In this document: positions 7,751-14,397 of the stretch, piece after piece
Layout: every line of letters starts with the position of its first letter
How positions within the stretch are numbered: position 1 is the stretch's first letter
Source of the DNA: Streptomyces longisporoflavus
GTDB lineage: Bacteria > Actinomycetota > Actinomycetes > Streptomycetales > Streptomycetaceae
Assembly (NCBI RefSeq): GCF_014649775.1
Contig: NZ_BMTR01000046.1
Coordinates: 1 to 35,577 of the forward strand
DNA length: 35,577 nucleotides
Direction of reading: 5' to 3'
Made by a program: the position numbers and the translations under genes
The notes under the pieces: generated by a model
What the model saw: only the letters and a program-made list of their open reading frames with translations
What the model was told of the DNA's origin: nothing
The model's database searches: none

Positions 7751-8497
7751 GTGTCGCTGTACAAGGAGCTTCAGTCGTCTGGAAAGATGCTCAATGCCCG
7801 AAGTACCGGAACCCACGGGAAGCATACGGAGCATCAGATGACTGCTGCTGTCTACGTCGTATCCATCGACCCCCAGGCCTCGACGGTCTGGTGGGCCAAC
7901 CGAATCAGCGACCTGCCCTTCGACTTCTCGCAGGAGCACGAGACTCCCGAGAACCTGAAGGTCCTTCAGGACACTGGCGCCAAGGTTCACGTCATCGCCA
8001 ACCAGAAGGGCGGCGTCGGCAAGACCACCACCACTCTCAACCTCGGTGCGGTCGCGGCGGACGTCCTCAAGGACTCCGACCAGTTGCTGCACGTCTTCAT
8101 CGACACCCCCGGCAGCCTCCAGGACGAGAACCTCCTTCTGGAGGCCCTCAAGTACGCGCACGACGTGATCGTGCCGATGCCACCCGAAGGCCTCGCCTTC
8201 GACCCCACCGCTCGTACCATCCAGAAGGTCATCGAACCCACCGGTCTCCCGTTCAAGGTCGTCGTCAACAACTGGGACCCCCGCGACGGAACCGCCGACC
8301 TGGAAGACACCCAGGCGTACATCGACGCCCAGGGCTGGCCCCGGGCCAAGACCGTCATCCGCCGCTACAAGGTCCACACCCGGGCCTCCGTCGAAGGCAA
8401 GGTCGTGACGCAGTACGCGAAGAACCGCGTGGCCATGGAGGCTCGCGAAGACTTCTTCCGTCTCGCCCTGGAGCTGGGTTACGGCGGTGGCGCCTGA
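7751..8497 (+). CDS. parA: ParA2, partition ATPase with permuted motif order
   Basis: A protein of 248 residues. Its C-terminal two thirds look like Streptomyces plasmid ParA (FIDTPGSL Walker B, then VVVNNWDPRDGTADL and a helical tail). The N-terminal third is out of order: the A'-type segment VYVVSIDPQASTVWWANR (about residues 35-52) comes before the P-loop segment VHVIANQKGGVGKTTTTLNL (about 79-98). In ParA1 and the family generally, the P-loop comes first. Nothing seems lost, so two blocks of about 35-45 residues appear exchanged. The GTG at 7751 lacks a clear ribosome binding site; an ATG at 7838 with GGAG six bases upstream begins exactly at the misplaced block. Its stop overlaps the parB2 ATG (TGATG). 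The protein may be a real variant, an inactive rearrangement or an assembly error. Confidence 0.8.
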   Translation: MSLYKELQSSGKMLNARSTGTHGKHTEHQMTAAVYVVSIDPQASTVWWANRISDLPFDFSQEHETPENLKVLQDTGAKVHVIANQKGGVGKTTTTLNLGAVAADVLKDSDQLLHVFIDTPGSLQDENLLLEALKYAHDVIVPMPPEGLAFDPTARTIQKVIEPTGLPFKVVVNNWDPRDGTADLEDTQAYIDAQGWPRAKTVIRRYKVHTRASVEGKVVTQYAKNRVAMEAREDFFRLALELGYGGGA

Positions 8498-9750
8498 TGG
8501 CTGCAGGACGCCGCACCAGTCTGGCCTCTCTGGCCGGCAGCAAGGTCGATGACGTTCCCGGCAAGAGCGACCCGCTGTTGCTCACTCTGCCGCTGACGAA
8601 GCTGGTCCCGACCCGCTTCAACCCGCGCCGGAACTTCGGTACCGATGAGGCACTGAAGGAGTTCGGCCTCATCCTCAAGCACCGGCAGCTGCAACCCGCC
8701 GTCGCCGTTTCCCGCTCCGGGTACCTCAAGCTGTGGCCGGAGGAAGAGGCCAACGTAGGTGACAAGCCGTACGTCATCGCCAACGGCGAGCGCCGCTATC
8801 GCGCATCCCTGGCCGTCGGCCTGACGACGCTGAACGTCGTCCATGACGAGAACGTCGCCGCCAGCCGGGCCGACTTCCTCGACGCGGTCCTCTCGGAGAA
8901 CAACGACCGCGAAGACCTCGACCCCATCGAGCGTGCCCTCGGCATCGAGACGATGGTCATCGAGCTCAAGGGGGCGGACCAAGTGGCCGCCCACTACGGC
9001 AAGACCAAGGGCTGGGTCAGCCAGCAGCGCAAGCTGCTCAAGCTGACGCCGGAGCTTCAGCAGCTTGTCAGCTCGGGCGAGCTCGCTGTACGCGTCGCCC
9101 GTGAGATCGCGGGCCTCCCCAAGTCGGAGCAGGCCGCGGCGTGGGAAGAGGAGCTGGCCCGCCGAGCCGAAGCCAAGGCGGCTCCGCGCAAGCGGGTCGC
9201 ACCTGCGGTGGACGAGCCGACGAGCCCGCCTGAGCCGACCCCGGCTGCCCCAGGTTCCGCCGCGCCAGTTCCCGCCGAGTCAGCTCCGGCCGAGTTGGCA
9301 CCGGCCATGTCAGGCCAGACCGCCGACGCCCCCGCCACGGCCGATGCTACGACCAACACCAAGGCTGACGCCCTCACCAACGGTGAGCGGTTTACCGCGG
9401 TAAACCAGCCCGCGACTTCACCCGCCACGGCACCCGAGCCGAGCGACAACACCACCGAACCACCGGAGCGGTTTACCGCGGTAAACAACACCGCCCCAGT
9501 CGTCGCCACCACCGCCGAGACAACCGGATCCGCAGCTGCAGCCGAACAAGAGGCAGAGGTCGCCGCCACCTCAACCAGAGGTGCAGCCAGTGCAGCCACC
9601 ACACTGGTCCCTCATCAGAACGGAACCTCAGCCTCGGACTTGCTCCCGTGGGACGAGCCCCTCTGGTTCGACCAGCAGCTCCGCAAGCGTATGTCGAAGG
9701 CGAACCGCGACAGACTGGTGTGGCTGCTCCAAGCTTCAGACGACGACTGA
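8497..9750 (+). CDS. parB: ParB2, parS-binding ParB/Spo0J-type CTPase
   Basis: A protein of 417 residues. The ParB N-terminal domain (about 30-115) contains NPRRNF and Box I GERRYRAS, the CTP-binding signature. The central HTH domain (about 150-215, DQVAAHYGKTKGWVSQQRKL) is the parS reader. From about 225 to 370 the chain is an Ala/Pro/Thr-rich linker, longer than in typical ParB, and the last 40 residues (LPWDEPLWFDQQLRKRM) form the probable dimer domain. Two parS-like palindromes lie inside the linker codons and are translated as RFTAVN. The ATG overlaps the parA2 stop by one base. ParB loads at parS and slides as a clamp. The neighbouring palindromes are its expected targets. Confidence 0.92.
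   Translation: MAAGRRTSLASLAGSKVDDVPGKSDPLLLTLPLTKLVPTRFNPRRNFGTDEALKEFGLILKHRQLQPAVAVSRSGYLKLWPEEEANVGDKPYVIANGERRYRASLAVGLTTLNVVHDENVAASRADFLDAVLSENNDREDLDPIERALGIETMVIELKGADQVAAHYGKTKGWVSQQRKLLKLTPELQQLVSSGELAVRVAREIAGLPKSEQAAAWEEELARRAEAKAAPRKRVAPAVDEPTSPPEPTPAAPGSAAPVPAESAPAELAPAMSGQTADAPATADATTNTKADALTNGERFTAVNQPATSPATAPEPSDNTTEPPERFTAVNNTAPVVATTAETTGSAAAAEQEAEVAATSTRGAASAATTLVPHQNGTSASDLLPWDEPLWFDQQLRKRMSKANRDRLVWLLQASDDD
9389..9486. promoter_or_regulatory. Two intragenic parS-like palindromes in parB2
   Basis: One 18-bp palindrome lies at 9389-9406 and one 17-base copy at 9470-9486 (16-bp core GTTTACCGCGGTAAAC complete). They begin 81 bp apart, the same spacing as in the upstream array and exactly 27 codons. 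Both are in the same frame and encode ERFTAVN. Confidence 0.9.
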
Positions 9751-9846
9751 TCGTCGCAGCCGGCGGGCAGAGACAGCCCCCACATCGCAGTCAGGAGTCA
9801 GGAGTCAGGAGTCAGAGTCACCCTGACGACACCGAATACACGAGAT

Positions 9847-9890
9847 GCGGCCCCCGCGGCCCGGATTGAGTTCCGGGCCGCGGGGGCCGC
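9847..9890 (+). terminator. Strong GC hairpin after parB2
   Basis: A perfect 18-bp stem (9847-9864 with 9873-9890) with the loop ATTGAGTT lies about 100 bases past the parB2 stop, followed by TTCGT. It probably ends parAB2 transcription. Just before it, 9790-9815 carries a 7-base tandem repeat (TCAGGAG). A second small inverted repeat (TCGTGTA/TACACGA) lies at 9903-9920. Confidence 0.75.
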
Positions 9891-10148
9891 TTCGTATGGC
9901 TGTCGTGTATGACTACACGACCCAGATCAGACATTTCGGCCGACTCGGCTCCCGATTTCTCACCACACGGGCCGTCGAGCGAAAATCGGGCCCGAGCTTA
10001 GGATCGCGCACACAGAAGAATCGAACGCCTCGAACAGCCCTTGCTGCTGTCGCCCCGTCAGCCGGATCGCCGAGTCACGGCGTTGCCGCCTCCGTCCCGG
10101 AGTCCTCCCCGAGGCCCTCCCCAAAGTCTTCAAGTCTTCCCCGAAGCC

Positions 10149-10658
10149 CTATCCAAAGTCTTCCTCGAAGTAGCTGTCATGCCGCACCCGGAACTCCTTG
10201 AGTTCCTCGCCGCCGCGCTGCGACATCTCCGCGACCTTCTCGAAGTACTCCTCGCGCGGGGCACCCGGCGAGAAGAGCATGAGCATCGACATGGGCTCAT
10301 CCGTCACGTTCTTGAAACCGTGCAGGCCGCCGACCGGCACGTACAGGAAATCACCGGCGCGGCCTGTCACCCACTTCTCGCCGTTGAAGAGTTCCAACTC
10401 GCCGGAGAGGACGTAGAAGGACTCCGACATCGCCTTGTGGAAGTGAGTCTTCGCGCCGGCGGACCGCGCTGCCAAGTCCACCTTGTACAGGCCGAACTCG
10501 CCGCCGGTCGACATCTGCGTGGCGAGGTAGTGGGTGGCGCCGCCGCCGGGCGAAGTGATGTCGGGCGGGGTGTCGGCCGTACGGAAGGACGCGTTCACCT
10601 CGCCCCTGTCTCCGTGGTAGCGGGGCTCGGGGTACTGCAGGTGCTCCGGGTACGACAT
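10149..10658 (-). CDS. Cupin-domain protein
   Basis: A protein of 169 residues. The double-stranded beta-helix motif 1 is THFHKAMSESFYVLSGELEL (metal-ligand histidines, then Glu) and motif 2 is GDFLYVPVGGLHGFKN. It is a small single-cupin protein that may bind a metal and a small metabolite, or act as an isomerase or dioxygenase; the substrate cannot be told. The start at 10658 has a perfect AAGGAG about seven bases upstream, which excludes the longer reading to 10718. It diverges from the SDR gene, with the 32-bp palindrome between them. Confidence 0.85.
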   Translation of the reverse strand: MSYPEHLQYPEPRYHGDRGEVNASFRTADTPPDITSPGGGATHYLATQMSTGGEFGLYKVDLAARSAGAKTHFHKAMSESFYVLSGELELFNGEKWVTGRAGDFLYVPVGGLHGFKNVTDEPMSMLMLFSPGAPREEYFEKVAEMSQRGGEELKEFRVRHDSYFEEDFG

Positions 10659-10831
10659 CGTGTGCTCCTTGTCGTCGAGACTCACCTGCATCATGGCCTG
10701 CACCGCCAGGCCCGGCATCAGGCGCGAGCATGATCACGGATGGTCCTACGTCCGGGACCAGGGGCCTAAGTTCGCCGATGTAGAACTCCACCTGACACCC
10801 CTAAGAGGCAACTTAGCAGCTGCCAGTCAAA

Positions 10832-10863
10832 TATGAGTTGCAACACTAGTGTTGCAACTCATA
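10832..10863. promoter_or_regulatory. 32-bp perfect palindromic operator candidate
   Basis: The half-site TATGAGTTGCAACACT is followed directly by its exact reverse complement. It lies 45 bases upstream of the SDR start and about 170 bases from the cupin start. A TTGCAA within it could serve as a -35 element, so a bound repressor would cover the promoter. The TetR gene beyond the SDR gene is one candidate binder, although the site does not look like the one upstream of that gene. Confidence 0.65.
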
Positions 10864-10908
10864 GAGTCAATGCATCGAGTCTGAACCATTCCCAGACAGA
10901 GGTGCCTC

Positions 10909-11697
10909 ATGGATCTCCAACTAACCAACAAGACAGCACTCGTGACCGGCGCGAGCCGCGGGATCGGCCTGAGCATCGTCTCCGCGCTGCTGAGTGAGGG
11001 CATGCGCGTGGTGGCCGCGGCGCGGACGATCACACCGGAACTCAAGGCCACGGGCGCGGTCGGCGTGTCCGTGGACCTTTCGGAAGCCGACGCCCCTGCC
11101 CGACTCATCGCCAGGGCCGAAGCCGAGTTCGGCGGCCTGGACCTCCTGGTCAACAACGTCGGCGGCGGCGACGCGGGGGAGGGGCAGACGGGAGGCTTCC
11201 TCACTTTCACCGATCAGCAGTGGTACGACGCGTTCGAGCTGAACTTCCTGGCCTCGGTCCGCGCCAGCCGCGCCGCGCTGCCGCACCTCACCAAAAGTCG
11301 CGGCGCCATCGTCAACATCTCCTCCAACGGAGCCAGGACCCCGCACGCGGGCCCCGTCACTTACACCACCGCCAAGGCCGCGCTGACCGCGTTCGGCAAG
11401 GCGCTGGCCGAGGAGTTCGGCCCGCGGGGGGTGCGCGTGAACACCGTCTCGCCCGGTCCCGTCCGTACGGACATGTGGGAGAGCCCTGACGGTTACGGAG
11501 CCGAGCTGGCCAAGTCGTTGGGCCTGGAACAGGAGCAGCTCCTGGCCGGTCTGCCCACCGCCATGGGCATGGTCACCGGCAGGCTGGTGAAGCCCGAAGA
11601 GGTCGCCGCCCTCGTCGCCTATCTCGCCTCGCCGCTCGCCGCCAGCACCACCGGGGCGGACCACATCATCGATGGAGGCGCGATCAAGACTGTGTGA
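10909..11697 (+). CDS. SDR-family NAD(P)-dependent oxidoreductase
   Basis: A classical short-chain dehydrogenase of 262 residues. The Rossmann glycine motif TGASRGIG is at about 14-21, the NNVGGG version of the NNAG motif at about 82-87, catalytic Ser at about 139, and YTTAK (Tyr 152, Lys 156). The C-terminal GADHIIDGGAIKTV is the usual SDR ending. It likely reduces or oxidises a small carbonyl or hydroxyl compound in the cytoplasm. The ATG has GAGG six bases upstream. It is alone on its strand behind the 32-bp palindrome and converges with the TetR gene, suggesting inducible control. Confidence 0.93.
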   Translation: MDLQLTNKTALVTGASRGIGLSIVSALLSEGMRVVAAARTITPELKATGAVGVSVDLSEADAPARLIARAEAEFGGLDLLVNNVGGGDAGEGQTGGFLTFTDQQWYDAFELNFLASVRASRAALPHLTKSRGAIVNISSNGARTPHAGPVTYTTAKAALTAFGKALAEEFGPRGVRVNTVSPGPVRTDMWESPDGYGAELAKSLGLEQEQLLAGLPTAMGMVTGRLVKPEEVAALVAYLASPLAASTTGADHIIDGGAIKTV

Positions 11698-11751
11698 CCG
11701 CGGCTCGAGAACCGGCCTGCGGGGGGAGGAGCCGGTGTCGATCGAACGTCG

Positions 11752-12399
11752 TCAGTCGCCAGGCGCGGCACCCAATGCCCGGCCGCCCGTCAGATAGAGA
11801 GTGAGCATGGTGACGAGCTCGTCCTCGAACCGCACGACGTCGATCTCGCCGGCTCCCGCCATGACCCTGTGCACCACCATCTCCACCGTGGATACGACGA
11901 GTCGGGCGGCGATGTCGACGTCCGCGACCTGCACGTCCGGATGGTTGCGAAGCAGCTTGCGGGCGTAGGCGATGCGCCGTCGCTCGCTCTGCGCGACCCG
12001 CTCCAGCAACTCCGGGGCGCGCGGCCCCTGCTCCATCATCACGCGCAGCAACTGCGGGTCTTCGCGGTGGTTCTCGATCGCGCCGCGCACATAGAAGCGC
12101 ATGATGCCTTCGATGGACCCCGGTAGCAGTTCGTCCACGTCCAGCGGGGTGGCGGCCATGCCGGCGTCGAGGTGCCGGGTCAGCAGCTCGACCAGGATCG
12201 CGTCCTTGTTCGGGTAGTACTGATACAGCGACCCGATCGACACGCGGGCCCGCTCCGCGATCCTGTTGGTGGTCCCCGCGGCATACCCGTACTCGGCGAA
12301 AACGCGAGCAGCGGCATCGAGGATGCGCTGCCGGGTCAGCTCGGCCCGCACCTGACGGGGCTGTTTACGTGGCTGAAGTCCGCGGCGGTCGGACGTCAT
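11752..12399 (-). CDS. TetR-family transcriptional regulator
   Basis: A protein of 215 residues. The HTH domain (about 20-70) is textbook TetR: RILDAAARVFAEYGYAAGTT, then ERARVSIGSLYQYYPNKDAI. The C-terminal ligand domain resembles the AcrR/TetR_C type. The ATG at 12399 has GGAGG four bases upstream; the reading from 12438 is not needed. A dyad TGAGTAATTGCTCA lies 44 bases upstream of the start, between this gene and the divergent PPOX gene, so it probably represses itself and the PPOX-oxidoreductase pair. It converges on the SDR gene. Confidence 0.92.
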   Translation of the reverse strand: MTSDRRGLQPRKQPRQVRAELTRQRILDAAARVFAEYGYAAGTTNRIAERARVSIGSLYQYYPNKDAILVELLTRHLDAGMAATPLDVDELLPGSIEGIMRFYVRGAIENHREDPQLLRVMMEQGPRAPELLERVAQSERRRIAYARKLLRNHPDVQVADVDIAARLVVSTVEMVVHRVMAGAGEIDVVRFEDELVTMLTLYLTGGRALGAAPGD

Positions 12400-12442
12400 T
12401 GCACCTCCAGCGAGGGGCCGTGAAAGCGAGTAGCGCACGACC

Positions 12443-12456
12443 TGAGTAATTGCTCA
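12443..12456. promoter_or_regulatory. Likely TetR operator
   Basis: The imperfect palindrome TGAGTAATTGCTCA (two central mismatches) lies in the divergent TetR/PPOX intergenic region. The size and symmetry fit TetR-family sites. Confidence 0.5.
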
Positions 12457-12567
12457 CAATAGTGCCATGAGCTGCGGCGATGCGATTCCGTCGCCGGGTC
12501 ACCGGCCGGCTCTGGAGCCGGGCGGGCGCCCGCAGCCGTACACCGAAACCCGCTGGAGGAAGTTGCC

Positions 12568-13200
12568 ATGACGCACGCAGCACCCACGCGCCCTCGACGG
12601 GTCTCCCCGGAGGAGGTGCTTGCTCGGCTCGGGCAGCCCGACGCCATGGTCAAGGCGAAGGTCCAGGACCGTATCGACGACTACTCCCGTTACTTCATCG
12701 CCCACTCGCCGTTCCTGACGATGGCTACGGCGGACGCGGCCGGCCGCGCCGACTGCTCGCCCCGCGGCGACTATCCGGGCTTCGTGAAGATCCTCGACGA
12801 GCACACCGTCGCCCTTCCCGACCGTCCCGGCAACAAGATCGCAGACTCCTTCCGCAACCTCGCCGAGAACGACGGCGTCGGGCTGTGCTTTTTCGTCCCC
12901 GGCATGCGGGAGGTCCTGCGCGTCAACGGCAGCGGCTATGTCACCGACGAACCCGATGTGCTGGTCCGCATGCGCACCGAGGCCAAGCAGCCCGAGCTGG
13001 CGATCGTCGTAGAGGTGGCCGAGGCGTACTTCCACTGCGGGCGGGCGCTGATCCGCTCCCGGTTGTGGGACCCAGCCAGCCAGGCGCTCGCCGAGGGCAT
13101 GCCGACCGTCGGTGAGATCGCCGCCGCGCAGTTCGGTGCCGACGTAGACACGGCACTGCTCGAACAGACCCTGGAAGAGGGCTACCGAAAGCTCTACTGA
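12568..13200 (+). CDS. PPOX-type FMN-dependent flavoprotein (MSMEG_1061-like)
   Basis: A protein of 210 residues of the pyridoxamine-5'-phosphate oxidase-like split-barrel fold. The segment SPFLTMATADAAGRADCSPR and GDYPGFVKILDEHTVALPDR are typical of this flavoprotein subgroup, which binds FMN or F420. Residues near NKIADSFRNL make the next part of the cofactor site. The ATG has GGAGGAAG about six bases upstream. It is followed 77 bases later by the ferredoxin-type reductase, so the two may act as one redox pair, and it is divergent from the TetR gene. Confidence 0.85.
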   Translation: MTHAAPTRPRRVSPEEVLARLGQPDAMVKAKVQDRIDDYSRYFIAHSPFLTMATADAAGRADCSPRGDYPGFVKILDEHTVALPDRPGNKIADSFRNLAENDGVGLCFFVPGMREVLRVNGSGYVTDEPDVLVRMRTEAKQPELAIVVEVAEAYFHCGRALIRSRLWDPASQALAEGMPTVGEIAAAQFGADVDTALLEQTLEEGYRKLY

Positions 13201-13277
13201 CCGGGCAGCGACCAGTACCGAGGACGGCTACCGAGGCCCTGACCAGGCCAAACCGGCCGACCGACAGAGGAGCACCG

Positions 13278-14309
13278 ATGAACCAGCCCACGCACCAGCC
13301 CACGCCACAGCCTGCGCGCCCGCCCATCCACCAGCCCACGCCACAGTCCGCGCGTCCGCCCGTGGCTCCGCCCACGCCACAGCCCACGCACCCGCCCATG
13401 CAACAGACCGTCGTCGAGCGCATCGACCAGGTCGCCGAGGACGTCGTCGCCCTAACCCTGCGCGCCGCCGCCGGCGGCCAGCTGGGACCCTGGGACCCCG
13501 GCGCCCACATCGACCTGTCCCTGCCCAACTGGCTGACCAGGCAGTACTCGTTGTGCGGGGATCCGGCAGACCGGCACGCCTACCGCATCGCCGTGCGCCA
13601 CGACCCGCTCAGCCGGGGCGGCTCGGAGTACGTCCACCGATTCCTGCGCCCGGGCCGCGCCCTTGACGTCTCCGTGCCCCGCAACCACTTCCCCCTCCTC
13701 CCCGCGCCGCGGTACCTGTTCCTCGCCGGCGGAATCGGCATCACGCCCCTGCTGCCGATGCTGCGCACGGCGGCGGCCGCTCAACTCCCCGCGATTCTGG
13801 TGTACGCAGGGCCGTCGGCGACCAGCATGCCCTTCGCGGACGAACTGCGCCGCTCGTACGGGGACCAGGTGCGGATCGTGGAGACCAAACGGCGCGGCAG
13901 GCCGGACTTCGATGCCCTCGCGGCCACGTTGGACGCCGACACGCGGGTCTACTGCTGCGGCCCCGCGACCATGCTGGCGGCAGCGGAAGCGGCGTTCCCC
14001 GCCGAACTGCTGCACGCCGAGCGGTTCCAGCCGGTGACCCGGACCTTCGGCCCCGACACGGCATTCGAGGCAGTCTGCGCCCGATCCGGAACCACCGTGG
14101 CCGTACCGTCCGACGAATCACTCCTGGACGCCCTCGCCCACGCCGGACACCCCTTGCCCTCCGGATGCCGCGAAGGCGTCTGCGGCAGCTGCGAAGTCAC
14201 GGTCCTGGACGGCGCCCCCGAGCACCGGGACGACATAGGCGCCCCCAAGGACCGCATGTACCCCTGCGTGTCCCGGGCACTGTCACCCCAACTCACCCTC
14301 GACCTCTGA
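13278..14309 (+). CDS. PDR/VanB-type oxidoreductase with C-terminal 2Fe-2S ferredoxin
   Basis: A protein of 343 residues. After a 40-residue Pro/Gln/Thr/His-rich N-terminus come a flavin-binding barrel (RQYSL at about 88-92), an NAD(P)H domain (GGIGITPLLPM at about 151-161, CCGPATML later) and a plant-type 2Fe-2S domain with Cys 297, 302, 305 and 330 (CX4CX2CX24C). This is the phthalate dioxygenase reductase layout: NADH to flavin to iron-sulphur to a partner oxygenase. No oxygenase gene is adjacent; the partner may be elsewhere or could be the PPOX protein. The ATG has GGAG six bases upstream. The N-terminal tail arises from about three copies of a 42-bp repeat and looks like a recent addition. 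Confidence 0.9.
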   Translation: MNQPTHQPTPQPARPPIHQPTPQSARPPVAPPTPQPTHPPMQQTVVERIDQVAEDVVALTLRAAAGGQLGPWDPGAHIDLSLPNWLTRQYSLCGDPADRHAYRIAVRHDPLSRGGSEYVHRFLRPGRALDVSVPRNHFPLLPAPRYLFLAGGIGITPLLPMLRTAAAAQLPAILVYAGPSATSMPFADELRRSYGDQVRIVETKRRGRPDFDALAATLDADTRVYCCGPATMLAAAEAAFPAELLHAERFQPVTRTFGPDTAFEAVCARSGTTVAVPSDESLLDALAHAGHPLPSGCREGVCGSCEVTVLDGAPEHRDDIGAPKDRMYPCVSRALSPQLTLDL

Positions 14310-14397
14310 GACACCCCCTGAACCACAACCACAACCACACACGGCGGCACGTGGCCACCGTGTCAGACCGAGCGCACGGAGACGGCCGAAGCGCCGG

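Noticed and set aside
8355..8994. Minus-strand ORFs across parB2
   Set aside because: They are shadows of the strongly supported parB2 frame and have no ribosome site or domain.
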